From assembly GCA_046269235.1 (NCBI GenBank), contig JBJZOS010000007.1, positions 62,001 through 126,000 on the forward strand: a DNA stretch of 64,000 nt, given 5' to 3'. Shown here piece by piece: positions 46,465-54,866 of this stretch; positions within the stretch are counted from its first letter, which is position 1, and each line of letters begins with the position of its first letter. The translations under genes were made by a program, and so were the position numbers. The stretch comes from Soonwooa sp032078105 (GTDB taxonomy: Bacteria > Bacteroidota > Bacteroidia > Flavobacteriales > Weeksellaceae). The notes under the pieces were generated by a model that was given only the letters and a program-made list of their open reading frames with translations, was not told the origin of the DNA and did no database searches.

Positions 46465-46814
46465 CTTTCATTAAAAAAAAAAAATTAAAAGACGAATAAT
46501 TTGGACTTAATTGGCTCTATAAAGGAATTTAATACTATTTTAAAATAATATCTACAAGGTCTTTCAATCGATATTTTGATCTTTTTGTAGGAACATTCAT
46601 ATGTTAAAAACTTGATAAAGCGATTCTATTTTGTCAGCTTTATAAGTTTCGAAAATCTGAAATACTTTGCTGACCATCATGCTTGATACTCATCTAACTC
46701 TCTCGACGCCACAATCTCTAATCGATTAGCTTTGCTTTGTAAAATAAGTATTGTAAAAATTAAAAACTCCCTCATTTCTGAAGAAGTTTTTACTTGTGTT
46801 TTTTGAAACCGAAA
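46465..46814. other. Intergenic region with possible gene remnant
   Basis: 350 bases without an intact frame. Read on the minus strand, 46740-46510 gives KANRLEIVASRELDEYQA, stop, WSAKYFRFSKLIKLTK, stop, then NRFIKFLTYEC. This has plausible amino-acid composition but no recognised family; it may be the trace of a lost gene or chance. Confidence 0.3.
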
Positions 46815-47693
46815 TTATCCGTTCTTTTTAGCTTTGATCATCGCTTCCAGCATGTCCCACATTTCTGTTGGGATCTGGTCTAACATATTGAACTGCCCTG
46901 CGCCTTGCAACCACTCGCCGCCGTCGATGGTAATAACTTCGCCATTAACGTAGGCCGAAAAATCAGAAACCAAATAAGCTGCTAAGTTCGCTAGCTCTTG
47001 GTGATCGCCAACGCGACGCAATGGTACTTTTTTAGTCATATCAAATTTTTCTTGCAAATCTCCTGGTAGCAATCTATCCCACGCACCTTTTGTCGGGAAT
47101 GGTCCTGGTGCAATGGCATTGGTACGGATTCCATATTTTGCCCATTCTACAGCTAAACTTCTTGTCATTGCTAAAACACCAGCTTTCGCTGTTGCAGACG
47201 GAACAACATAAGCCGAACCTGTCCACGCATAAGTCGTTACAATATTAAGAACGGTTCCTTTAGTTTTAGAATCGATCCAATGTTTCCCGATAGAAAGCGT
47301 ACAGTTTTTGGAACCTTTCAAGACAATGTCGATAATCGTGTCAAAAGCATTTGCAGAAAGTCTTTCGGTTGGGCTGATGAAGTTACCTGCCGCATTGTTA
47401 AGCAAAATATCAATCTTTCCAAATTCTTTGAGCGCCGCTTCTTTCATCGCTTCGACCTCATCGTAATTTCTAACATCACAAGCAACAGCAAGGACTTCCC
47501 CTCCCGTTTCGGCTTCGAGTTCTTTTGCTGTGTTCTGAAGTTTTTCGAGGTTACGAGAAGTAATCACAACTTTAGCACCCAATTGTAAGAAATATTTGGT
47601 CATAGCTTTTCCTAAGCCACTCCCACCACCTGTAACGATAGCTACTTTATCTTTTAATGCGTCTTGGCGAAGCATTGATTCTGCATAATTCAT
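46815..47693 (-). CDS. SDR oxidoreductase, 2,4-dienoyl-CoA reductase-like
   Basis: Short-chain dehydrogenase of 292 residues with the NADPH site VTGGGSGLGKAM, the DVRNYDE segment, NNAAGNF and the late NAIAPGPFPTKGAWDRL loop. In the catalytic block SAYVVPSATAKAGVLAMTRS the usual YxxxK tyrosine is replaced by SxxxK, as in 2,4-dienoyl-CoA reductases of the mitochondrial/peroxisomal type, whose C-terminal region (IDGGEWL) it also shares. Expected role: reduction of dienoyl-CoA during degradation of unsaturated fatty acids. It stands alone; the upstream neighbour on the other strand is the dead Crp/Fnr gene. Confidence 0.8.
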   Translation of the reverse strand: MNYAESMLRQDALKDKVAIVTGGGSGLGKAMTKYFLQLGAKVVITSRNLEKLQNTAKELEAETGGEVLAVACDVRNYDEVEAMKEAALKEFGKIDILLNNAAGNFISPTERLSANAFDTIIDIVLKGSKNCTLSIGKHWIDSKTKGTVLNIVTTYAWTGSAYVVPSATAKAGVLAMTRSLAVEWAKYGIRTNAIAPGPFPTKGAWDRLLPGDLQEKFDMTKKVPLRRVGDHQELANLAAYLVSDFSAYVNGEVITIDGGEWLQGAGQFNMLDQIPTEMWDMLEAMIKAKKNG

Positions 47694-47722
47694 AATTTTT
47701 ATTTAAAATTTGAAGTTTAAAG

Positions 47723-47914
47723 TTATGAATATTTCTTCGATCTACGAGTATTTCTATTATTCGGCAAATAATGTTTTGGAGCAAAATATCCGTCCCTGAG
47801 CTGAATGGCGCTCATTTCGCGAAAGGTAGCGGAACAAGATACATAGAACTCTTCGAGAAACTCTAAATAAACACCACGCTGAAAAAGCACCCTAATCAAT
47901 TTTGTTTTATACAT
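47723..47914 (-). CDS. Possible small basic protein
   Basis: An open frame of 63 residues starting MYKTKLIRVLFQRGVYLEFL and ending in a basic tail (NNRNTRRSKKYS). The residue use looks protein-like and it lies just upstream of, and on the same strand as, the SDR gene (29 bases). No family is recognised. It could be a real small gene, a fragment of a dead gene, or chance. Confidence 0.3.
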   Translation of the reverse strand: MYKTKLIRVLFQRGVYLEFLEEFYVSCSATFREMSAIQLRDGYFAPKHYLPNNRNTRRSKKYS

Positions 47915-47937
47915 TTGGGAGACAATTGGACGGGCAT

Positions 47938-48504
47938 CGCAATCTTCAGGAAGCATTTGCGGAAATTTGTTGAGATTGAGGAAGCGGAATATGAAGGTTA
48001 TAGCAATTTTTTGAGCTTTTGTCAGGCAAAAAAAGGAGAATCTGTTGGTGGAAGGCGGGCTTTCTAAGTTCAATCTTTTTGTATCAAGTGGTTGTCTCCG
48101 GAAGTTTTTGTCAACGCAAATGGAGCCGAACAAACGAGGTAATTTTCGTTAGCAATGTGGTGGATAGCGGATTTGTTTAGTTTCGAAAAACAACAAAAAA
48201 CATATTGTCACATTCACACAGTGGAAATTCGATTGCTTTGCGGATTTCTTATAAAAATTATGACAAACTTTTGGCGGATCATCCTTTTATGGAAAGCTAT
48301 TTCAGAAATATTTATCAAATAAATACCGCATCGTCGGAAAGGCGAATTTAATATTTGTATGAATTTTCGAGAAAAGAATCTTATTTGCATTATAGGAAGC
48401 TGTTTGCAGATTTCATCCAAAGAATTACATAGTATTTGTTAACTTCTCACTTGGGTTTTACGCCAAAATATTTGAGCAAAATAAGAGCGAAGTTAGATTC
48501 TTAA
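47938..48504 (+). pseudogene. Decayed Crp/Fnr-family transcriptional regulator
   Basis: Across three frames the region reads HLRKFVEIEEAEYEGYSNFL, LVEGGLSKFNLFVSSGCLRK, FVNANGAEQT, WWIADLFSFEKQQKTYC, KNYDKLLADHPFMESYFRNI, YQINTASSERRI, stop, YLYEFSRKESYLHYRKLFAD, FIQRIT, stop, YLLTSHLGFTPKYLSKIRAK. This is a full-length cyclic-nucleotide-binding-type regulator of about 190 codons with its C-terminal helix-turn-helix (LGFTPKYLSKIR). At least four frame breaks and several in-frame stops make it non-functional and old. The family call rests on the domain order and the LLADHPFMESYFRNIYQIN signature. Confidence 0.8.
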
Positions 48505-48653
48505 AATGGTTTGAGTTTTTTGAGGAAATAAATTCTGAAATCTGCTTCAACAACACCAAAATAAATGCTCGGCACAAGGCTATCCATCGCTTAGCTTTTT
48601 CTACGAATTGCTTTAGCCGTTGAGATGCTCTCCGCAGTAGATGACCGTTACGC

Positions 48654-49012
48654 ATGCTGGGGAACCGACGCCGTCTGCGGAAACTGGCCTGCCTTCGAAG
48701 TCTATACAAGAGCACTACATTTTTTGTTTCATATATTCTGAGTAAAATCGGCGTTTATTTTATAACTTTTTGCGAAATAGTATTTTTGACATTAGTGTTA
48801 ATTGGCTTCAAAACGAAGCTTATAGCCTATGCAAGGTCAATCCTACTTCTCAGCTTTGGAATCGCAGTGACAATTGACTTGGCCATAAAAGCACCTTTAG
48901 ATTATTCAGTTTGGACAAACCTAGCAGCTGCTCTTCTCTTGGCTGCACAAAGTAAATATTCTTACAGTATCGACGAAATATCAAAAAATCACCTTGATAA
49001 ACTTCTAGGTGA
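48654..49012 (+). pseudogene. Possible remnant of a small membrane protein
   Basis: An open frame contains three hydrophobic segments (IGVYFITFCEIVFLTLVLIG, SILLLSFGIAVTIDLAIKAP, WTNLAAALLLAAQSKYSYS). Its start falls in a GC-rich patch (48590-48715) with a different base composition, and the frame runs straight through the downstream terminator hairpin into the opposite gene, so neither end looks natural. No intact start is identified. I treat it as the 3' part of a broken gene; it may equally be an unrecognised real one. Confidence 0.3.
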
Positions 49013-49018
49013 TTTTTT
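48986..49018. terminator. Hairpin terminator upstream of position 49019
   Basis: AAATCACCT pairs with AGGTGATTT over a 12-base loop and is followed by T8 on the plus strand and A-rich sequence on the other, next to the stop codon of the minus-strand YhhN gene. Confidence 0.75.
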
Positions 49019-49675
49019 TTATGTTATTGAATTTTTGGATTTTAAAAACCCAAAAGTCAATAAACTCTGCGCCAAAACATAAGTAAACATCACGAGAAAG
49101 CCTAAAACTTTAGATTGATTTACGAATAAATTAATGGCCAGAACTGAATCTGAAATCACAAAGAAAACTGCGCCGATAATGAGTAAGATTTGTTTGGTTT
49201 TGAGACTGAAATATAACATTCCAGAAATGCAAAGTGCATACAAAATAACAGGGATTTTCATGTCGCCCAAATGTGGAAACAAAAAAGTAAGAAAAGTAAA
49301 AAGATAGATTAAAACAAATGGAAGACTCCACAAAGCATTAGAAACAGAAAACTTTTTAAGACAAAAAATACAGCAAATATGCGCTGCTAAAAAACTTCCT
49401 AAACCTGCAATAAAGCCCCAATCAAAAAGTAAAAACACATCGCCAAACCATGATAAAATAAGGCCAGCGATAAAGAGGTTTTGTTTTGGTTGATTCGACT
49501 TCTGACTTGCTAACCAGTAAAAAACTAGAAGCAAAGGCATTAATAAAGTTTTGGAGAAAAAGCGCAATGACTCCTCCCCCAAAACAATGAATAACAAATC
49601 GCAGACGAACACTAAACCTAAAATCAGTAAAGTGATTCGCGATTTTTTATCGATCAAACTCCAATCTTTCGCCAT
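49019..49675 (-). CDS. YhhN-family lysoplasmalogenase-like membrane protein
   Basis: Eight-helix integral membrane protein. I start it at the ATG at 49675 (MAKDWSLIDKKSRITLLILG), giving 218 residues; the longer frame begins deep in the dihydroorotase gene. Family motifs are LILSWFGDVFLLF, IAGLGSFLAAHICCIFCL and FVISDSVLAINLF, with the conserved acidic residues that in lysoplasmalogenases hydrolyse the vinyl-ether bond of lysoplasmalogens; the true bacterial substrate is uncertain. The start overlaps the end of pyrC by 29 bases, so the two are co-transcribed. Confidence 0.8.
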   Translation of the reverse strand: MAKDWSLIDKKSRITLLILGLVFVCDLLFIVLGEESLRFFSKTLLMPLLLVFYWLASQKSNQPKQNLFIAGLILSWFGDVFLLFDWGFIAGLGSFLAAHICCIFCLKKFSVSNALWSLPFVLIYLFTFLTFLFPHLGDMKIPVILYALCISGMLYFSLKTKQILLIIGAVFFVISDSVLAINLFVNQSKVLGFLVMFTYVLAQSLLTFGFLKSKNSIT

Positions 49676-50981
49676 GTTTTTCTTCTGAGAAAATTCCGTT
49701 ATCGTAAGCCAAATGACCGTTGACAAAGGTTTGTGTAATTTTAGATTTTAGGTTTGTCCCTTCCAGTGGACTCCATCCGCATTTGTACAAAATATTATTT
49801 TTCTCAATGGTCCACGGATTGTCCATATCCACCAAAACCAAATCTGCTTTGTAACCTTCTTTTACAAAACCTCTTTTATCCAACTCGAACAAAATTGCTG
49901 GATTGTGACACATCTTTTCTACAATCTTTTCCAAAGAAATTTTCTTTCTGTGGTAATTTTCTAACATCAACACTAAAGAATGTTGCACCAAAGGTGCTCC
50001 AGAAGGACATTTTGTATATACATTTTGTTTTTCCTCCCACGTATGCGGCGCATGATCGGTAGCGATGACATCAATTCGGTCATCCAAAAGCGCTTCCCAA
50101 AGTCCATCTTTATCTTTTTGCGTTTTCACGGCAGGATTCCATTTAATTAAAGCGCCTTTCGTTTCATAATCATCATTCGTAAAAGTCAAATGATGAACAC
50201 AAACTTCCGCCGTTATTTTTTTATCTTTTAAAGGAATATCATTTTGGAACAAATCCATTTCTTTTGCCGTTGACAAATGGAAAATATGCAATCTTGCTCC
50301 CGTTTTTTTTGCCAACTCAATTGCTTTCGAAGACGATTTGTAACAAGCTTCCTCACTTCTTATCAAATGATGAAACTTCACAGGAATGTCATCGCCGTAT
50401 TCGGATTTGTATTTTTCAGTATTTTCTTTTATGGTGTCTTCATCCTCACAGTGAACACAAATTAACATTTTTGTAGAACCAAAAATTTTCTCCAAAGTTT
50501 CGGGATTGTCCACCAACATATTCCCTGTTGAAGATCCCAAGAACAATTTGATTGCCGCCACATTTTTAGGATTTGTCTTTAAAACTTCTTCCAAATTATC
50601 GTTGGTTCCACCCATCGAAAACGAATAATTGGCATAAGATTTCTCCGCTCCTAATTTGTATTTTTCTTCCAATAATTCTTGCGTAACCGCGTTAGGAAGG
50701 GTATTTGGCTGATCGATAAAACTTGTTATACCGCCTGCAATTGCCGCTTTGGACTCTGAGGCGATATCTCCTTTATGTGTTAATCCTGGCTCTCGAAAAT
50801 GCACTTGATCATCAATAACACCAGGCAAAAGATATTTCCCCGTTGCATCAATCACTTTATCAGCTTCGGATTCGGGAATATTTTTCGCAATTTTTGAAAT
50901 TAAATCATTTTCGATTAACAAATCACTTTCGAAGATTTGACCTTCGTTGACGATTTTAACATTCTTGATAAGGCTTTTCAC
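49647..50981 (-). CDS. pyrC: Dihydroorotase
   Basis: Zinc amidohydrolase closing carbamoyl-aspartate to dihydroorotate in pyrimidine synthesis; cytoplasmic. 444 residues of the AllB/class I type. The metal site HxR is in DDQVHFREPGLTHKGD (H61, R63), with a further His cluster in ICVHCEDED and RLHIFHLSTAKEMD, and the catalytic Asp in VIATDHAPHTWEEK. The C terminus (about 400-444) has VNGHLAYDNGIF, typical of amidohydrolases. The downstream lysoplasmalogenase-like gene overlaps its 3' end. No lesion seen. Confidence 0.95.
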   Translation of the reverse strand: MKSLIKNVKIVNEGQIFESDLLIENDLISKIAKNIPESEADKVIDATGKYLLPGVIDDQVHFREPGLTHKGDIASESKAAIAGGITSFIDQPNTLPNAVTQELLEEKYKLGAEKSYANYSFSMGGTNDNLEEVLKTNPKNVAAIKLFLGSSTGNMLVDNPETLEKIFGSTKMLICVHCEDEDTIKENTEKYKSEYGDDIPVKFHHLIRSEEACYKSSSKAIELAKKTGARLHIFHLSTAKEMDLFQNDIPLKDKKITAEVCVHHLTFTNDDYETKGALIKWNPAVKTQKDKDGLWEALLDDRIDVIATDHAPHTWEEKQNVYTKCPSGAPLVQHSLVLMLENYHRKKISLEKIVEKMCHNPAILFELDKRGFVKEGYKADLVLVDMDNPWTIEKNNILYKCGWSPLEGTNLKSKITQTFVNGHLAYDNGIFSEEKHGERLEFDR

Positions 50982-51144
50982 TTTTGTTATATTTTGATAT
51001 TAAATTTAAGATGTGAGATTGAGGACTTTAAAAATCCTGAGACTAATTTTCGATACTCTAGCTTCTTTCTTTTTTCCTCTACTGTACAAATTTAGATTAT
51101 TTAAAAAGATTTATTTAGCTAAATTGCTTCTTTAAAACTAAATA

Positions 51145-52125
51145 ATGTCAATCAAGAAAATATATTTAGTGTTCGGAATCGCTATGGCAAGTTTAACCAA
51201 GGCTCAAAATTGGAAAACCTACTCAAATTTGTTAATCCATTAATTGGCACCGAAAAAATGGGACACACTTATTCCGGCGCTAAAACAGCTTTTGGAACTG
51301 TGCAACTAAGTCCCGAAACCGATTCTATTTCTTGTGAGTTAAATGGCAAATATAATGGCGAAGTTTACAAATATTGCGCGGGTTATCGCTACGAGGACAA
51401 AACGATAACAGGTTTTAGCTCAACCCATTTTAGTGGAACAGGAGATTCGGACTTGGGCGATTTTTTAGGGATGCCGACAGTTGGCCAACTTCAATTAAAT
51501 CCAGGGACGGCGTTAGAACCAGAAACAGGCTACTGAAGTCGATTTTCCCAATGATAACGAAAAAGCAGAAGCATGTTTTTATGGTGTTAGATTAGACGAT
51601 TATAATTTTTTAGCAGAAGTGACGGCTACGAAACGCGTTGGCGTGCATCGTTATACTTTTCCAAAGTCGGATCAAGCACATATCATCTTGGATTTGACGG
51701 CAGGAATCTATAATTATGACGGCAAAAATATTTGGACTTACATTCGTGTCTAAAACGGAAATACCATCACAAGCTATCGTCAAACCACGGCTTGGGCACG
51801 CAGGAGAACTGTTTATTTTGCGATAAAAGTACCGGATTTATGCGTCCAAAATTAGCAAACGGAACTTTCAAAAAACATTTTGATGCTTTGGAAATGCATG
51901 GACAACGCTTTATTGAAGGTAATTCTTGGAACTATAGTTTCTTTGTTCCGCAAAATCCAAAAGGTCTAATCGACGCGACTAATCATAGTCCAAAAAATGT
52001 CTATGTAGAGAAGGTTTTACTCATGGGAAAAGAAATCAAAGACTTTATCCTGAAGCATTCTGAAATTATGAAAGGAGGAAAATTGACTTTTTACATGTCG
52101 GCTAAACCTAAAAAAATAAAGTTTC
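51145..52125 (+). pseudogene. Decayed, internally deleted GH92 alpha-mannosidase
   Basis: A signal peptide (MSIKKIYLVFGIAMASLTKA) is followed after a frameshift near 51207-51215 by NLLKFVNPLIGTEKMGHTYS, FGTVQLSPETDS and GFSSTHFSGTGDSDLGDF, the GH92 N-terminal block. A second shift near 51530 leads to CFYGVRLDDYNFLAEVTATK, RVGVHRYTFPKSDQAHIILD and a TAA at 51751-51753 (RVEN expected). The sequence then jumps to KSTGFMRPKLANGTF, EGNSWNYSFFVPQNPKGLID and the C-terminal NVYVEKVLLMGKEIKDFILK. GH92 enzymes have about 750 residues; only some 330 codons remain, so two central blocks are deleted. Originally a secreted N-glycan-trimming exomannosidase. Confidence 0.88.
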
Positions 52126-52167
52126 GGAAATTCAATAATAACTTACATTTGCAAAAATTTTTCAGTT

Positions 52168-53601
52168 TTGTATAAGAAACTTTTAACCCAAACATTAATC
52201 TACGGAATTGGCGCCATTGCACCGAGAATCATTTTGTTTATCCTAAATCCGCTTTTGATTTACAAGATTCCGAATGAAGGCTTTGCAATGTTTACGCAAC
52301 TTTACGCCATCATTTCTTTCGTAAATATTGTTTTATCTTTCGGATTCGAAACCGCTTATTTTAGATTTTCGGCCGAGGAAGGTCAAGAGAAAAAAACCTT
52401 CAATACGTCATTTTGGTTTTTGTTCGGAACATCAACACTATTTTTAATTCTGTGCTATATATTCAATCAGCCAATCGCTGATTATTGGGGCTACAGCAAC
52501 AACCCAGAATACATCCGATGGTTTGCATTAATAGCCTTTTTTGACACGCTTTTAGTAATACCATTTGCATGGCTTAGGTTTAATAATATGCCAATAAAAT
52601 ATTCGATGGTGCGCGTTGTGCAATCGGTATTTCAAGCGGTTTTTACGGCAGCACTTTTCTTTTGGATACCAGAAAGTTTTTCAAAAAGTTTGGGACTCAA
52701 TCACAATGTAGACTTCCCTTTCTTCAGTAATTTAGCAGGAAGTGTTTTAGGTTTCATTCTGCTTTTACCGATTATTTTAAAAGTTAGATTCCAATTTGTG
52801 GTGCCGCTTTTCAGAAGAATGATTAAATATTCTTTCCCATTGATGTTAGCTGGTCTTGCCTTTATGGTGAACGAGAATTTTGATAAAACTATCCAACGAA
52901 ACCACATTTCTGAGGTCGAAGCGGGCGCTTATGGTGGTTGTTATAAGTTGGCTGTTTTGATGACACTATTTGTGACAGCTTATCGAATGGGTATCGAACC
53001 TTTCTTCTTCAAACAAATGGACAAAGGTGACGCCACCAAAACATATGCAAAAGTTGCGGAATATTTTGCATTCTTTGCCTCCATTGTCGCACTCGGAATT
53101 ATTGCTAATATTTCTTGGTTAAAAATAATGTTTATCCCAAACAAATCGTATTGGATTGCGATTGATATTATTCCGATAATCGTTATTGCTAACCTATGTT
53201 TTGGGATTTATTACAACTTCTCGACTTGGTACAAAGTCACGGACAGGACAGGCGTTGGTACAATCATCTCATGGCTTGGCGCAGGGATAAACATTGGCTT
53301 AAATTATCTAGCACTCATGTATTATCACAGTATGATTGGATCAGCATGGGCAACTTTTGGAGCATATGTTGTCATGATGATTACCTCTTATCTTCTTGGG
53401 CAAAAGTACTATCCAATTCCTTACCGAATGAAGAAAATGAGTTTTGTGCTAATACTTTTGTGTGTCTTTAGCTTTATTATTGTTAAATACTTGGATTATA
53501 ATATTTGGCTAAGTAACAGCTTATTCGTTGTTTTTTTAGCGATTGTTCTTTATAGTGAAAAAGAGATGTTTCTTTCAAAACTTCGTCGCAAGAAAATTTA
53601 A
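52168..53601 (+). CDS. Polysaccharide/lipid-linked-oligosaccharide flippase (MOP family)
   Basis: Membrane transporter of 477 residues with 12-14 helices, starting with TTG (MYKKLLTQTLIYGIGAIAPR), a typical Wzx-like N terminus. The pattern IPNEGFAMFTQLYAIISFVN, FGFETAYFRFS and the central MIKYSFPLMLAGLAFMVNEN with FDKTIQR is common to the flippase group of the MOP superfamily. It probably moves an undecaprenyl- or lipid-linked glycan across the inner membrane. A TACATTTG -7 box (52144-52151) precedes it. Followed by a sugar-nucleotidyltransferase gene. Confidence 0.85.
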   Translation: MYKKLLTQTLIYGIGAIAPRIILFILNPLLIYKIPNEGFAMFTQLYAIISFVNIVLSFGFETAYFRFSAEEGQEKKTFNTSFWFLFGTSTLFLILCYIFNQPIADYWGYSNNPEYIRWFALIAFFDTLLVIPFAWLRFNNMPIKYSMVRVVQSVFQAVFTAALFFWIPESFSKSLGLNHNVDFPFFSNLAGSVLGFILLLPIILKVRFQFVVPLFRRMIKYSFPLMLAGLAFMVNENFDKTIQRNHISEVEAGAYGGCYKLAVLMTLFVTAYRMGIEPFFFKQMDKGDATKTYAKVAEYFAFFASIVALGIIANISWLKIMFIPNKSYWIAIDIIPIIVIANLCFGIYYNFSTWYKVTDRTGVGTIISWLGAGINIGLNYLALMYYHSMIGSAWATFGAYVVMMITSYLLGQKYYPIPYRMKKMSFVLILLCVFSFIIVKYLDYNIWLSNSLFVVFLAIVLYSEKEMFLSKLRRKKI

Positions 53602-53668
53602 TTACTCTAAAACACATCGCGTTACTAAAAATTAAACCGGCAAACTTGCTTTACAAAACTTATATTTT

Positions 53669-53676
53669 TACATTTG
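53669..53676 (+). promoter_or_regulatory. -7 element upstream of the nucleotidyltransferase gene
   Basis: TACATTTG matches TAnnTTTG; the ATG lies 55 bases downstream. The -33 box is not clear. Confidence 0.35.
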
Positions 53677-53731
53677 GCGAATTGTCAAAAACTTATAACA
53701 ATTACTAACTAAAACAAAACAATCTGTTATA

Positions 53732-54751
53732 ATGAAAATTATTGTTCCCATGGCTGGACGTGGCTCTAGGCTTCGTCCACATACATTAACTGTTCCTAAA
53801 CCTCTTATCCCAATTGCAGGAAAACCAATCGTACAAAGATTAGTTGAAGATATCGCAAAAGTAGCTGGCGAAAAAATCGAAGAAATTGCATTTGTCATTG
53901 GTGATTTCGGGCCAGAAGTTGAAGTGTCTTTAGTTAAAATTGCTGAAGATCTTGGTGCCAAAGCTAGCATCTATACGCAAGATGAGCCTCTAGGAACTGC
54001 TCATGCTATTAAATGTGCCGAAAACTCTATGCAAGGTAATGTTGTCATAGCTTTTGCTGATACACTTTTCCGCGCAGACTTCCAGTTAGACACCAATTCT
54101 GATGGTGTTATTTGGGTTAAAAAAGTTGAGGACCCATCAGCATTTGGCGTTGTAAAGCTAGATGAATACGGTTTTATTACCGACTTCGTTGAGAAGCCAC
54201 AACAATTTGTTTCAGACTTAGCAATTATTGGTATCTATTATTTTAATAGTGCTGAAAAATTAATGTCTGAGATCAACTATATCATGGATAACGACATCAA
54301 ATTCGGTGGCGAATATCAATTAACAACTGCTTTGGAAAACCTTCGTCAAAAAGGTGCTAAGTTCTCTTTAGGAAAAGTTGACGACTGGATGGATTGTGGT
54401 AACAAAAATGCGACAGTCGAGACCAATGGCAAGATTCTTCAGTACGAGAAAGAATCGATGGCGCAATTCCCAAGTTCTGCAAAAATCGAAAGTTCATTAA
54501 TTATTCCGCCTTGTTTTATTGGTGAAAATGTTGAAATTAGCAACTCAAAAATAGGGCCTAATGTCTCTCTAGGAAACGGAACAAAAATAATTAACTCCAA
54601 CATTGACAACTCTCTAATCCAAGAAAAAACCATTATCGATCATGGGAACCTTTCCAACTCGATGATTGGCAACTCTGCGCAATATTATGGTGTTGCAAGA
54701 GAAATTTCTTTGGGCGATTATTCGGTATTGGATTTCCTTTCTAAAGATTAA
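53732..54751 (+). CDS. Sugar-1-phosphate nucleotidyltransferase
   Basis: Makes an activated NDP-sugar for surface glycans. The 339 residues start with the nucleotide-binding loop MKIIVPMAGRGSRLRPHTLT and VPKPLIPIAGKPIVQRLVED. The metal-binding DxD-type segment is IAFADTLF (about residue 110). Then come substrate-site blocks VEKPQQFVSDLAIIGIYYF and DDWMDCGNK. The C-terminal 80 residues form a short left-handed helix (VEISNSKIGPNVSLGNGTKI). This is the GlmU/RmlA/ManC superfamily; the sugar and nucleotide cannot be fixed from sequence. Same direction as the flippase upstream. Confidence 0.85.
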   Translation: MKIIVPMAGRGSRLRPHTLTVPKPLIPIAGKPIVQRLVEDIAKVAGEKIEEIAFVIGDFGPEVEVSLVKIAEDLGAKASIYTQDEPLGTAHAIKCAENSMQGNVVIAFADTLFRADFQLDTNSDGVIWVKKVEDPSAFGVVKLDEYGFITDFVEKPQQFVSDLAIIGIYYFNSAEKLMSEINYIMDNDIKFGGEYQLTTALENLRQKGAKFSLGKVDDWMDCGNKNATVETNGKILQYEKESMAQFPSSAKIESSLIIPPCFIGENVEISNSKIGPNVSLGNGTKIINSNIDNSLIQEKTIIDHGNLSNSMIGNSAQYYGVAREISLGDYSVLDFLSKD

Positions 54752-54834
54752 AAAATAATCCTATAACATTTTGAGATTTAGCATCTAATTATTTTTAGAA
54801 GTTGGATCTCAAAATATCTTATCGCTGTTGGCGT

Positions 54835-54842
54835 TAATTTTG
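54835..54842 (+). promoter_or_regulatory. -7 element upstream of the DUF4292 operon
   Basis: TAATTTTG matches TAnnTTTG, 24 bases before the ATG. The whole run to about 58541 may be transcribed from here. Confidence 0.45.
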
Positions 54843-54866
54843 CAAAGCCTATCTAAAATTTAGAAA

